From NCBI RefSeq assembly GCF_000282095.2, contig NZ_AKKC02000015.1:372001-436000 (forward strand): a DNA stretch of 64,000 nt. The letters are read 5' to 3'. Below the pieces are notes generated by a model. The model was not told where the DNA came from. It was given only the letters and a program-made list of their open reading frames with translations, and did no database searches. Of the stretch, positions 47,857-56,847 are shown one piece after another. Position numbers and translations under genes: made by a program. This stretch comes from Rhizobium sp. CF080. GTDB lineage: Bacteria; Pseudomonadota; Alphaproteobacteria; Rhizobiales; Rhizobiaceae. The number at the start of each line of letters is the position of its first letter. Position 1 is the stretch's first letter.

Positions 47857-48610
47857 TGGCAATTGAAGCGCCAAGTTTTGCCGTTGGAACAAGTCCCGGT
47901 CAACGGGGCGCCTTGCCGCAAACCGGAAAAGATGTGGTCAAAACTCCCGCCGATCTTCGCCATTGGTTGAAGAAGGGGACCCTTGCGGTGATCGCCGAAC
48001 CTTTCGGCGGCACTCCGGCGAGACCTCTTTGTCGCCGTCGCTCGGCGAAAAATCTCTAGTACCCATATATGCGAACGAAATCAGCCACTTGAGATTCTCT
48101 CTGCTTTTTTTGATCGTTCTGAAACTTTTTCTCGCCCCGCTCCGTCTCTTGCCTCGCCATCGCTGATGCGGGACGCAAAAGCCCTGGGCGGTTCACATCC
48201 GCTCCACGGCGAACAGATCCTTCGAGAGGAAAAGGAAGTACCATGATGAAGTCAGAACGCTTGTTATCGCAACGACCGTTTCCACCACCGCCGCCATCGC
48301 CTATGCCGCCAATGCGGAGGTGTGTGGCTCCCACATACACCAAGACAAGACACTCGTGGAAAAGACGCCAATTCAAACGACCGGGAGCCGCTCAAATTTT
48401 AGGTATTTGCCTACTTAATCAGCCGAGTTAACGAATTTACCTCATTTCGGACGCAATTCGAAAAGCCGACCCTTGACCCTGAGTTGTTTTGCGAATGAGA
48501 TAGCAGACACCCGTACCAGGAGGTTCGCGGGAGCCGGCCGTATTCAAAGAAAACAGGGGAGCGGTGCGGTGTCACCAAATCACAGAAAACCACAGATAAA
48601 GGTTGGGAAA
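47857..48610. other. Long metC-aapJ intergenic region
   Basis: About 750 bases between divergent genes. It holds a GCCGAA/TTCGGC hairpin near 47994-48010, a frameshifted small secreted-protein frame (48243-48418), and presumably the aapJ promoter and a 5-prime leader. I searched by eye for SAM-II and glycine riboswitch cores and saw neither. Confidence 0.5.
48243..48418 (+). pseudogene. Frameshifted small secreted protein (remnant)
   Basis: An excellent ribosome-binding site (AAAAGGAA) precedes ATG 48243. The first codons read MMKSERL; then the frame becomes proline-rich nonsense. Shifting frame by one base at about 48263 gives a convincing signal peptide, VIATTVSTTAAIAYAANAEVC, and a short mature chain ending at TAA near 48416. 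A one-base loss, or a sequencing error, would explain this. Confidence 0.45.
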
Positions 48611-49636
48611 ATGAAAAAGACGCTTCTGTCAGCCGCAATTGGCGCAGCGGTCCTTGGCTTCGCATCAGCGGCATCCGCCGCCACGCTGGATACCGTCAAG
48701 TCCAAGGGTTTCGTTCAGTGCGTCGTCAACACCGGTCTCGCCGGCTTTGCCGCACCGGATGCATCGGGCAACTGGTCCGGTTTCGACGTTGACTACTGCA
48801 AAGCCGTTGCTGCTGCCATTTTCAATGACGCAACGAAGACGAAATACACGCCGACCACCTCGCAGACCCGCTTTACGGCGCTGCAGTCGGGCGAAGGCGA
48901 CGTCCTGTTCCGCAACACGACCTGGACGATCAACCGCGACACCGCGCTTGGCTTCAACTTCCGCACCGTCAACTATTACGACGGCCAGGGCTTCATGGTG
49001 CCGAAGAGCCTCAACGTGAAGTCGGCCCTGGAACTCTCCGGCGCTGCCGTCTGCGTTCAGTCCGGTACCACCACCGAGCTCAACCTCGCCGACTATTTCA
49101 AGGCCAACAAGCTCGAATACAAGCCGGTCGTCTACGAAAAGCTGCCGGAGGTGAACCAGGCCTATCAGGAAGGCCGTTGCGACGTTTACACCACCGACCA
49201 GTCCGGCCTCTATTCGCTGCGCCTGTCGCTTTCGAACCCGGACGAGCACATCATTCTGCCGGAAATCATTTCCAAGGAACCGCTCGGCCCGGCCGTTCGC
49301 CAGGGCGACGACCAGTGGTTCGATATCGTTTCGTGGACGCATTACGCACTGGTGCAGGCTGAAGAATTCGGCATCACCAAGGCCAATGTCGACGACATCC
49401 GCAAGTCGTCCACCAACCCGGACGTCCGCCGCTTCCTCGGCGTCGAGAAGGATACCAAGATCGGTACCGACCTCGGACTGACCAACGACTGGGCCTACAA
49501 CATCATCAAGGCCGTCGGTAACTACGGCGAAGTGTTCGAGCGCAACATCGGCCAGAACACCCCCCTCAAGATCCAGCGCGGCCTGAATGCGCTCTGGACC
49601 AAGGGCGGCCTGCAGTACGCTCCGCCGGTTCGTTAA
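48611..49636 (+). CDS. aapJ: General L-amino acid ABC transporter, periplasmic binding protein AapJ
   Basis: 341 residues with signal peptide (KKTLLSAAIGAAVLGFASAASA). The mature start TLDTVKSKGFVQCVVNTGLAGFA and FDVDYCKAVAAAIFND mark the polar amino acid binding family, AapJ branch. First gene of aapJQMP, a broad-range amino acid importer studied in Rhizobium leguminosarum. A strong hairpin follows the stop, which usually raises the amount of the binding protein over the membrane parts. Confidence 0.96.
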   Translation: MKKTLLSAAIGAAVLGFASAASAATLDTVKSKGFVQCVVNTGLAGFAAPDASGNWSGFDVDYCKAVAAAIFNDATKTKYTPTTSQTRFTALQSGEGDVLFRNTTWTINRDTALGFNFRTVNYYDGQGFMVPKSLNVKSALELSGAAVCVQSGTTTELNLADYFKANKLEYKPVVYEKLPEVNQAYQEGRCDVYTTDQSGLYSLRLSLSNPDEHIILPEIISKEPLGPAVRQGDDQWFDIVSWTHYALVQAEEFGITKANVDDIRKSSTNPDVRRFLGVEKDTKIGTDLGLTNDWAYNIIKAVGNYGEVFERNIGQNTPLKIQRGLNALWTKGGLQYAPPVR

Positions 49637-49652
49637 TCGGCCAGACCAAGAC

Positions 49653-49682
49653 GGGATAAGGCGGCCAATGCCGCCTTATCCC
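49653..49682 (+). terminator. Intercistronic stem-loop aapJ-aapQ
   Basis: A perfect 13-base stem (49653-49665 with 49670-49682), 4-base CAAT loop, 17 bases beyond the aapJ stop, followed by CG-rich then A-rich sequence rather than a T-run. Best read as an mRNA-stabilising or partially terminating hairpin. Confidence 0.75.
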
Positions 49683-49715
49683 CGCCTAAAACAAAAAACG
49701 CATAAAAAAGAAAAA

Positions 49716-49733
49716 GACCTCAAAAATGAGGTC
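49716..49733 (+). promoter_or_regulatory. Second small hairpin before aapQ
   Basis: GACCTCA-AAAA-TGAGGTC, a 7-base perfect stem in an A-rich stretch, 18 bases before the aapQ ATG and next to its ribosome-binding region. It could influence aapQ translation. Confidence 0.45.
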
Positions 49734-49751
49734 ACAGGGGAAAAGGCCAGC

Positions 49752-50945
49752 ATGACAGATCACGCTGCAATTGCGCCTTCCGAAGGGCGAACACTCAGAG
49801 CTTACGTTTACGACCCCAAGATCCGGGGCATTTTTTTTCAGTTGCTCACGCTCGTCATCGTTGTCGGCGTCGGCTGGTCGATCTTTGACAATACGGTCGC
49901 AAACCTTGCGCGTTCCGGTACCGCTTCCGGATACCAGTTCCTCAAAGGCCGCGCCGGTTTCGACATCGGCGCTTCGCTCATCGACTATACGAGCGATTCG
50001 ACCTACGGGCGCGCCATCCTCGTCGGTTTCCTCAACACGATCCTGGTGGCGTTTTTCGGCATCATCACCGCCACGACCATCGGCTTCATCATCGGCATCG
50101 GCCGTCTTTCGAAGAACTGGCTGATCGCAAAGCTTTGCACCGTCTATGTGGAAGTGTTCCGCAACATCCCGGTGCTGCTGATCATCTTTTTCTGGTACAA
50201 GGGCGTCCTTTCGTCCCTGCCGCAGGTTCGGGACTCTGTGAAATTGCCGCTCGGCATGGTGCTCAACAACCGCGGGCTCGCCTTCCCGAGGCCCGTCTGG
50301 GGTGACGCCGCATGGGTTATCCCCGTTGCGCTGCTGATTGCCGTCGTCGCGGCTTTCGTCGTGGCACGCTGGGCAAAACAGCGGCAGATGCGCACCGGCA
50401 AGCAGTTCCACACGATCTGGACGGTGGTCGGCCTGATCGTCGGCTTGCCGATCCTCGCCTTCCTTGCCGCCGGCGCTCCGCTGACGTTCGACTTTCCGAT
50501 CGCGGGCCGCTTCAACCTGTCGGGCGGATCGGTGATCGCACCGGAATTCGTGGCCCTCTATCTGGCCCTGTCGTTCTATACCGCCTCGTTCATCGCCGAG
50601 ACGATCCGCGCCGGCATTCGGGCCGTGGCCAAGGGGCAAAGCGAGGCAGCGGCTGCACTCGGATTACAGCCCAGCACCACAACCCGACTCGTCGTGGTGC
50701 CGCAGGCGATGCGCGTCATCATCCCGCCACTGACCAGCCAGTATCTCAACCTCACGAAAAACTCGTCGCTCGGCATCGCCGTCGGCTTTCCGGAACTGGT
50801 CGCCACCGGCGGCACCACGATGAACCAGACCGGACAGGCGATCGAAGTGGTATCGATCTGGCTCGCCGTCTATCTCAGCATCAGCATCACGACATCGCTG
50901 TTCATGAACTGGTTCAACGCCAAAATGGCCCTGGTGGAGAGGTAA
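49752..50945 (+). CDS. aapQ: General L-amino acid ABC transporter permease AapQ
   Basis: 397 residues, His/Glu/Gln-type permease with eight or so membrane helices and the EAA loop AKGQSEAAAALGLQPSTTTRLVVVPQAMRVIIPPL near the C-terminus. The ATG at 49752 (MTDHAAIAPSEG) gives the expected N-terminus; the open frame upstream covers the hairpins. Followed by aapM after four bases. Confidence 0.95.
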   Translation: MTDHAAIAPSEGRTLRAYVYDPKIRGIFFQLLTLVIVVGVGWSIFDNTVANLARSGTASGYQFLKGRAGFDIGASLIDYTSDSTYGRAILVGFLNTILVAFFGIITATTIGFIIGIGRLSKNWLIAKLCTVYVEVFRNIPVLLIIFFWYKGVLSSLPQVRDSVKLPLGMVLNNRGLAFPRPVWGDAAWVIPVALLIAVVAAFVVARWAKQRQMRTGKQFHTIWTVVGLIVGLPILAFLAAGAPLTFDFPIAGRFNLSGGSVIAPEFVALYLALSFYTASFIAETIRAGIRAVAKGQSEAAAALGLQPSTTTRLVVVPQAMRVIIPPLTSQYLNLTKNSSLGIAVGFPELVATGGTTMNQTGQAIEVVSIWLAVYLSISITTSLFMNWFNAKMALVER

Positions 50946-50949
50946 GATC

Positions 50950-52107
50950 ATGGACACGAAAAACGTTGCCTATATCCGCCAGGAGATGATCGGCCCCGCA
51001 CCCGCTCCCCTCAGCACCAGGAGTGCTTCGGGCTGGGTGCGGACCAATCTTCTGGCCACGCCGAAAGATGCCCTGCTGACCATCCTCGCCGTCGCCCTCC
51101 TGGTCTGGACGCTGCCAGGCATGATCAACTGGCTGTTCATCCAGGCCGCCTGGTTTGGGACCGACCGATCGTTCTGCACCACCGCCGTACAGGGTGGCAT
51201 CCAGCCGAATGGCTGGAGCGGCGCCTGCTGGGCCTTTGTCGGCGACCGTTTCCAGCAATTCATGTTCGGACGTTATCCGATAGACGAGCGCTGGCGGCCG
51301 ATCCTGGTGGCGATCCTGTTCATCGCGCTGCTCGTACCGATCCTGATGCCCAAAATGCCGCGCAAGGGCCTGAATGCGCTGCTGCTCTTCGTCGGCCTGC
51401 CGATCGTCGCGTTCTTCCTGCTGCATGGCAACGTGTTCGGGCTTCAGAAGGTCGAGACCCCGCTCTGGGGCGGCCTGATGGTGACGCTGATCCTGTCCTT
51501 CGTCGGCATTGCCGTCTCCCTCCCCGTCGGTATCCTGCTGGCGCTTGGACGGCGGTCGACGATGCCGGTAATCCGCATTCTCTGCGTCACCTTCATCGAG
51601 GTCATCCGCGGCGTGCCGCTGATCACCGTGCTGTTCATGGCGAACGTCATGCTGCCGCTCTTCCTGCCGACCGGCTGGACGATCGACAACTTCCTGCGCG
51701 CACTGGTCGGCGTAGCAATCTTTGCCTCCGCCTACATGGCCGAGGTCGTTCGCGGCGGCTTGCAGGCCATCCCGAAAGGACAGTTCGAAGGTGCCGATTC
51801 GCTCGGCCTCAGCTACTGGCAGAAGATCCGGCTGATCATCATGCCGCAGGCGCTGAAACTGGTCATCCCAGGCATCGTCAACACCTTCATCGGCCTGTTC
51901 AAGGACACGTCGCTGGTGTCGATCATCGGCATGTTCGACCTTCTCGGGATCGTGCAGCTGAACTTCACCGACACGACCTGGATCAGCCCCGTCACACCGA
52001 TCACCGGCCTCGTCTTCGCAGGCTTCATCTTCTGGCTATTCTGCTTCGGCATGTCGCGCTACTCCGCTTTCATGGAGCGGCACCTCGACACCGGCCTCAA
52101 GCGGTAA
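50950..52107 (+). CDS. aapM: General L-amino acid ABC transporter permease AapM
   Basis: 385-residue second permease with EAA loop IPKGQFEGADSLGLSYWQKIRLIIMPQALKLVIPGI. Pairs with AapQ in the membrane. GGAGAGG lies at the end of aapQ just upstream of the ATG. Confidence 0.95.
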   Translation: MDTKNVAYIRQEMIGPAPAPLSTRSASGWVRTNLLATPKDALLTILAVALLVWTLPGMINWLFIQAAWFGTDRSFCTTAVQGGIQPNGWSGACWAFVGDRFQQFMFGRYPIDERWRPILVAILFIALLVPILMPKMPRKGLNALLLFVGLPIVAFFLLHGNVFGLQKVETPLWGGLMVTLILSFVGIAVSLPVGILLALGRRSTMPVIRILCVTFIEVIRGVPLITVLFMANVMLPLFLPTGWTIDNFLRALVGVAIFASAYMAEVVRGGLQAIPKGQFEGADSLGLSYWQKIRLIIMPQALKLVIPGIVNTFIGLFKDTSLVSIIGMFDLLGIVQLNFTDTTWISPVTPITGLVFAGFIFWLFCFGMSRYSAFMERHLDTGLKR

Positions 52108-52138
52108 CCGGCTACAAACGATAACAAAGGGGATAAAT

Positions 52139-52912
52139 ATGGCTGACGCCCAACCCAAGAAAATGACCGTCTCCGCCACCGACGTTGCCGTCGAAATCAT
52201 CGGCATGAACAAATGGTACGGCGACTTCCATGTGCTGCGCGACATCAACCTGAAGGTGATGAAGGGCGAACGCATCGTCATCGCCGGTCCGTCCGGTTCC
52301 GGCAAATCGACGATGATCCGCTGCATCAACCGTCTCGAGGAACATCAGGCCGGCAACATCATCGTCGACGGCATCGAGCTCACCAACGACCTGAAGAAGA
52401 TCGACGAAGTGCGCCGCGAAGTCGGCATGGTGTTCCAGCACTTCAACCTCTTCCCGCACCTGACCATCCTGGAGAACTGCACGCTCGCGCCGATCTGGGT
52501 CCGCAAGATGCCGAAGAAGCAGGCGGAAGAGATCGCCATGCACTATCTCGCCCGCGTCAAGATCCCGGAACAGGCCAACAAGTATCCGGGCCAGCTTTCC
52601 GGCGGCCAGCAGCAGCGCGTGGCGATCGCCCGCTCGCTGTGCATGAAGCCGAAGATCATGCTGTTCGACGAGCCGACCTCGGCGCTCGACCCGGAAATGG
52701 TCAAGGAAGTGCTGGATACGATGGTGAGCCTTGCGGAAGAAGGCATGACCATGCTCTGCGTCACCCACGAAATGGGTTTCGCCCGCCAGGTCGCCCACCG
52801 GGTGATTTTCATGGACCAGGGCCAGATCGTCGAGCAGAATTCACCCGCGGAATTCTTCGACAACCCGCAGCACGAGCGCACCAGGCTCTTCCTCAGCCAG
52901 ATCCTGCACTGA
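52139..52912 (+). CDS. aapP: General L-amino acid ABC transporter ATPase AapP
   Basis: 257 residues. Walker A GPSGSGKST, Q-loop MVFQHFNLFPHLT, signature LSGGQQQRVAIARSL, Walker B IMLFDEPTSALDPE and switch His in CVTHEMGF. Energises AapQM uptake. AAAGGGG precedes the ATG. Last gene of the operon. Confidence 0.97.
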   Translation: MADAQPKKMTVSATDVAVEIIGMNKWYGDFHVLRDINLKVMKGERIVIAGPSGSGKSTMIRCINRLEEHQAGNIIVDGIELTNDLKKIDEVRREVGMVFQHFNLFPHLTILENCTLAPIWVRKMPKKQAEEIAMHYLARVKIPEQANKYPGQLSGGQQQRVAIARSLCMKPKIMLFDEPTSALDPEMVKEVLDTMVSLAEEGMTMLCVTHEMGFARQVAHRVIFMDQGQIVEQNSPAEFFDNPQHERTRLFLSQILH

Positions 52913-52966
52913 TCCAGGCTTTTCGGGCACGACGTCACGGGGCGCTTTCGGCACCCCTTTTTCGTT

Positions 52967-53623
52967 TCACCAGCGGAAGGAATAACGGGCGTTGACGCTC
53001 GCGACCGGCGCGGGGCCATCCGACGTCCGGTCGAGCGCGCCGCTGACGGTCATGGACCGGCCGAGCTGCTTTTCGACGGCGACGCCTGCGCCGAGCGTGC
53101 GGAAACCGTCGCTGCCGCTTGCCCGCCCGACCAGCGCCGTCCTGCTCGGGCCATGCAACACGCGAACCGACTGGCTCGCATCGACACCACACCATTCTCC
53201 AGACGTCCCGTCATAACGCACGCCGTAGCTGCTACGCCTCTCGATGTCGATCGTCGGCGTCGCGATCTCCTTTTCGTAGTAGTTCATGGTGATTTCGGCG
53301 CTGCCCGTATTGCCATCGACATCGACACCGATGTCGCGGTTCAGCTGATAGGCAGGCGTCTGGATCTTTTCGGCCGTGAAATTGCTCCAGAACTTGATAG
53401 GCGTATCGACGGGCGTGCCGCTCGTCGTCGTGTCGACACCCATGGAGACGCCGGCCTCGGTCTCAAGGCGGGTCGGCAGCTTCAGGCCGAGCTTGACGGA
53501 GTAACTGGTATCGGAATTGCGGGTCGGCTTCCAGATCAGCGGCCTGTCCTCCGCAAGCCCCGGACCTGCCGTCAGAAAGCACCCAAGCGCCAGAACCGCA
53601 CCCGCGGACAATATCCTGTTCAT
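52967..53623 (-). CDS. Putative outer membrane beta-barrel protein
   Basis: 218 residues with a signal peptide (ILSAGAVLALGCFLTAGPGLA, cut before EDRPL). The mature chain has alternating-residue strands (SYSVKLGLKLPTRLETEAGVSM and others) and ends in VNARYSFRW, a C-terminal aromatic of the kind recognised by the BAM machinery. I do not recognise the family. Convergent with aapP. Confidence 0.72.
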   Translation of the reverse strand: MNRILSAGAVLALGCFLTAGPGLAEDRPLIWKPTRNSDTSYSVKLGLKLPTRLETEAGVSMGVDTTTSGTPVDTPIKFWSNFTAEKIQTPAYQLNRDIGVDVDGNTGSAEITMNYYEKEIATPTIDIERRSSYGVRYDGTSGEWCGVDASQSVRVLHGPSRTALVGRASGSDGFRTLGAGVAVEKQLGRSMTVSGALDRTSDGPAPVASVNARYSFRW

Positions 53624-53870
53624 ATCAAATCCCCACTCGAAGGCTCAAAGACAATGCAAGGGGTCCGGGCAATTCGACTGCCCGAATGAAAACCGTTTCA
53701 ATATGTTGAAGGCGTTTGCCGAGGGCTTAAACCCTCACTCGCCGGTCTGCCTTCCGCTCGGTTGAACGCAAACGGAACTGACACATCCCATGATACGAAA
53801 CAATGCGGCCATTCCGAATCCCAAATGGGGCGAGAATGGGGTTTCGGGCAGCGGCAACTGCTTTCAGATG

Positions 53871-54182
53871 TTATTCAAAACGCTCGTCTATGTGCTGCAC
53901 CGACGCGGATATGACGTTATCGATGACGACGTTGGAGAGAAGTATCGGCCCCACTGCCCAAAGTGCTCGCATGTGGTCGGTATCCTCGTGTCGGCGATGC
54001 GCTTCCTCGCTGGTGAAGGCTTCCGCGAGCAAGATCTTGTCGGGATGATCGGGCATCGGCACCAGTTCGATATACAGGCAATCGGGATCGAGCCGGCTTT
54101 TCTCCAGATGATCCCGCGCCGCCTCGAGATATTCCTCACGCTTGCCAGGCTTGGTTATGAAAAATCCGATGATGCACTTCAT
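53871..54182 (-). CDS. Antibiotic biosynthesis monooxygenase (ABM/YgiN-like) family protein
   Basis: 103 residues from the ATG at 54182, which follows GGAGGAGA. IIGFFITKPGKREEYLEAARDHLEKSRLDPDCLYIELV and the central TSEEAHRRHEDTDHMRAL are typical of small ABM-domain dimers (quinol oxidases, monooxygenases). Activity unknown. Last intact core gene before the integration boundary. Confidence 0.85.
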   Translation of the reverse strand: MKCIIGFFITKPGKREEYLEAARDHLEKSRLDPDCLYIELVPMPDHPDKILLAEAFTSEEAHRRHEDTDHMRALWAVGPILLSNVVIDNVISASVQHIDERFE

Positions 54183-54363
54183 CTTCTCCTCCAAGGTAGG
54201 CCACGTCGGTGACGGTAATGGCTTGGGAGGATGACAGCTTTCGAGAGGCACTCAACGGGAAATCGAATTTTCCTCGAACTGCGCGACATCCACGTTAGGA
54301 TTGCCTTCCGCAGCGGCACGCCGTTTGAGTCGGAGCGGCAGAGGATGAGCGCCGCGAAAACAA

Positions 54364-54540
54364 ATGCTCCCCGACGTTACCGGTGAGCGCGATGGCCGCG
54401 TTTCCTGGGGACCGACCGCCGTTCTCAATCCGGATGGCCAGATGATGGTGCAACTGCCTCTGAACGGGCCGGGATTATTGGTTTTCGACCTCCCCGTGAA
54501 GCGGCAGGAGAGTTCAGAAATGCGGAAAGAGATACTGTCT
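54364..54540 (+). pseudogene. Possible carbon-nitrogen hydrolase C-terminal remnant
   Basis: The frame from 54364 encodes DVTGERDGRVSWGPTAVLNP then an LPLNGPGLLVFDLP end, which resembles the C-terminal strand-loop of nitrilase-superfamily enzymes. There is no upstream body of such a gene, no ribosome-binding site, and a stop in frame just before. It looks like debris beside the integration site. Tentative. Confidence 0.3.
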
Positions 54541-54577
54541 GATGAGACGAGCACAGCGGGTCGGACAATAACAAGCG

Positions 54578-54626
54578 TGGCGACCCCTGCAGGACTCGAA
54601 CCTGCGACCTGCTGCTTAGAAGGCAG
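54578..54626 (-). other. Attachment-site scar: 3-prime fragment of tRNA-Arg(UCU)
   Basis: Read on the minus strand: anticodon stem-loop CTGC-CTTCTAA-GCAG (anticodon TCT), a short variable loop, a perfect T-arm GCAGG-TTCGAGT-CCTGC, acceptor strand AGGGGTC, discriminator G and encoded CCA. Sequence beyond 54626 has no D-arm or 5-prime acceptor strand. The tRNA is thus cut at the anticodon stem, as expected for the displaced half left by an integrase that targets a tRNA. Confidence 0.85.
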
Positions 54627-54785
54627 TGAATCGGACCCTTCACAACCCGTCATAGCTTTTCAACAACTTTGCTGAAGCCTCTGATTCATAAGGGCTTGCG
54701 CTGGTGGTGACCGGTCGTGCAATGTCGCGATATTGCACGGCCTGTCGGCCAATTCTGTTACCCCAGCGTTACCCCGAGAATCCCA

Positions 54786-56063
54786 ATGGCAAGAGCACTG
54801 ACGGTAAAAGCGATCGACGCGATGAAGCCAACCGCGACGAGACGGGAGATCCCTGACGGCGGTTTGCCCGGGCTCTACCTGATCATTCAGCCGAAGCGCG
54901 AGCGGCACGGCAAGGAGCTCCCGGCCGTGATGAGTTGGGCGATCCGATACCGCTTCGACGGCAGGCCGAAGAAGCACACGATCGGATCATATCCGGCCTA
55001 TTCGCTGGCGCAGGCTAGGGAAGAAGGGGGGAAGGCGCTAAGGGCCGTCTCGGAGGTGCGAGACCCGGCGGCCGAAAAGGCCGCAAGGAAGGAGCGCAAG
55101 CTTGACCTCGTGGAAGACGCCATTGACGAGTTCGTTCAGCGTCATGTCGAAAAAAACAACAGCCCGAACACAATCCGGGAGCGCAAGCGCCTTTTCGAAA
55201 AAGAGGTTAAGCCGAAATGGCGCGGCCGGAACATGCAGACTATTACCCGCCTGGAGATTATCCAGTTCATAGACAAGACTGCCGATCGGGCGCCCGTGCT
55301 GGCAAACCGGCTGCTCGCCCTGCTTCGGAAGTTCTTCGGATGGGCAGTGGAGCGCGACATTATCGAAATGTCGCCCATGGACAAAAAAATAAGGCCCCCA
55401 GGTCAGGAGACCACAAGGGACCGGATCTTGAACGACGAGGAAATTAGGCTGCTGCTGTTGGCCGCGGATAAGCAAGGATATCCGTTTGGCCCTATGACAA
55501 AGATGCTGCTCCTAACGGGGCAGCGCCGGAGCGAGGTAGCCGGTGCGGAGTGGACCGAGATGGAGCTAGGCGGCAATAACCAGTTATGGGTGATCCCGCC
55601 TGAGCGCTCGAAGAACCGCAAGGAACATTTCGTCCCCCTGCCCACCTTGCTGCTTTCCATCATCGAAGCCCTGCCCCGCATCAAGCCATCAACGGACGAC
55701 AAGGCAAAGCCGGTCTACCTGTTCACCACAAGCGGTACGACGCCCGTGTCAGGCTTCTCCAAGGCCAAGACGCTCTTGGATGCCGCCATGCTGGAGATAG
55801 CGAGGGAGGAGGCCACAAAGCGCGGCGACGATCCGAAGGCGGTGACGATCGAGCCTTGGACCTTCCACGACTTGAGACGCACCGCAGCGAGCGGAATGGC
55901 CCGCCTGAGTGTCCCGGTTCATGTTGTCGAGGCCGTGCTCAATCACAGGTCGGGATCGATCAAGGGCGTTGCCGCCGTATATAACCGGTATGACTATGCC
56001 GACGAGAAGCGCGCAGCGTTGACAGCATGGGCTGATGCCGTGAGTAAGCTTGCTGTTCAGTGA
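54786..56063 (+). CDS. int: Tyrosine recombinase/integrase
   Basis: 425 residues. N-terminal DUF4102-type arm-binding domain (MARALTVKAIDAMKPTATRREIPDGGLPGLYL), SAM-like core-binding domain (~115-200), and catalytic domain with Arg in LLTGQRRSEVAGAEW, the HxxR pair in FHDLRRTAASGMA, a second His in VLNHRSG, and the nucleophile Tyr in the YNRYDY segment. The ATG at 54786 gives the family start; the frame opens 23 codons earlier. P4-type integrases of this kind usually target tRNA genes. Confidence 0.96.
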   Translation: MARALTVKAIDAMKPTATRREIPDGGLPGLYLIIQPKRERHGKELPAVMSWAIRYRFDGRPKKHTIGSYPAYSLAQAREEGGKALRAVSEVRDPAAEKAARKERKLDLVEDAIDEFVQRHVEKNNSPNTIRERKRLFEKEVKPKWRGRNMQTITRLEIIQFIDKTADRAPVLANRLLALLRKFFGWAVERDIIEMSPMDKKIRPPGQETTRDRILNDEEIRLLLLAADKQGYPFGPMTKMLLLTGQRRSEVAGAEWTEMELGGNNQLWVIPPERSKNRKEHFVPLPTLLLSIIEALPRIKPSTDDKAKPVYLFTTSGTTPVSGFSKAKTLLDAAMLEIAREEATKRGDDPKAVTIEPWTFHDLRRTAASGMARLSVPVHVVEAVLNHRSGSIKGVAAVYNRYDYADEKRAALTAWADAVSKLAVQ

Positions 56064-56079
56064 GCGACCGGAGACCTTA

Positions 56080-56670
56080 TCACTCTTCATTCCATTGCGC
56101 TTGGATCACTCCGTCGAGAGCTTCGATGGCTCGGCCAAGCGCGCGATGGTTAATCCTCTTTCCGATCCACCCGGCTCGCCGAAAATATCTGCCAGTCCTT
56201 GCTGCCTTGTCGAGGTCTGCCATGGACCAACCGATTTCGCGGCAGCGGCGGCGAACGTCGTCCAGGGCCGGAATACCAGTCAGCTTGTATGAAAGGGTGC
56301 TAGCTCGACGAAAACCGTGGTAACGGGCAACCTGCCGAATGTTTACCCACGCTGAGTGCGGGAACGCAGAACTGATTTCCTCAATGGAAGCCTTTGGATA
56401 CATTTTCCGAAGCTTGGACACCTCTGCTGCGGACCACACGTGGATAGACTTCCGGATCCCGAGCTTCGCGCATTCACCGAAAATCGCATGCTTAGTTCGG
56501 TGTCGGAGTCGCTTGCGCATCGCGACATAATCGCCGCGGCAATCCATTAAAACTTGACGCTCAGTATCGTCCCAAAGCTTCTGACCCTTCATGGTAACGC
56601 CTGCGCGCATCATCCTCCTACGGGAGCGCTCCCCTGATGCAACATTTCTGGCGTAGTAGGCTAATGACAT
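56080..56670 (-). CDS. Putative DNA-binding protein with Myb/SANT-like helical repeats
   Basis: 196 residues from the ATG at 56670 (GAGGAG seven bases upstream; the frame to 56859 is unsupported). Three basic helical segments resemble homeodomain-like repeats: KLWDDTERQVLMDCRGDY, HVWSAAEVSKLRKMYPKASI, and a C-terminal GIPALDDVRRRCREIGWSMAD. Likely DNA-binding and possibly a regulator of the element. Convergent with int, 16 bases apart. Family not identified. Confidence 0.6.
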   Translation of the reverse strand: MSLAYYARNVASGERSRRRMMRAGVTMKGQKLWDDTERQVLMDCRGDYVAMRKRLRHRTKHAIFGECAKLGIRKSIHVWSAAEVSKLRKMYPKASIEEISSAFPHSAWVNIRQVARYHGFRRASTLSYKLTGIPALDDVRRRCREIGWSMADLDKAARTGRYFRRAGWIGKRINHRALGRAIEALDGVIQAQWNEE

Positions 56671-56847
56671 GGCGCACCTCCTCACCGGAAAGGAGCGAGG
56701 AAACCTGACAAGGATGTGGCGACCGTGTGGCAATCCCAGATATCCACAGGCGCTTTGCGTGTGCATGGTCAAGCTCTTCTTGCGGCACCGAATGTCAGGC
56801 GCGGCGCGGCTTCGGTGATCTCCAGTTGGAGCAGCCCGCAGGCCCGA

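Noticed and set aside
47857..48060. Possible SAM-II or glycine riboswitch upstream of metC
   Set aside because: Only a GCCGAA/TTCGGC hairpin is present; the conserved cores of these riboswitches could not be found by eye.
54252..54653. Minus-strand 133-codon frame crossing the tRNA fragment
   Set aside because: It reads through tRNA sequence and remnant DNA, so coding is unlikely.
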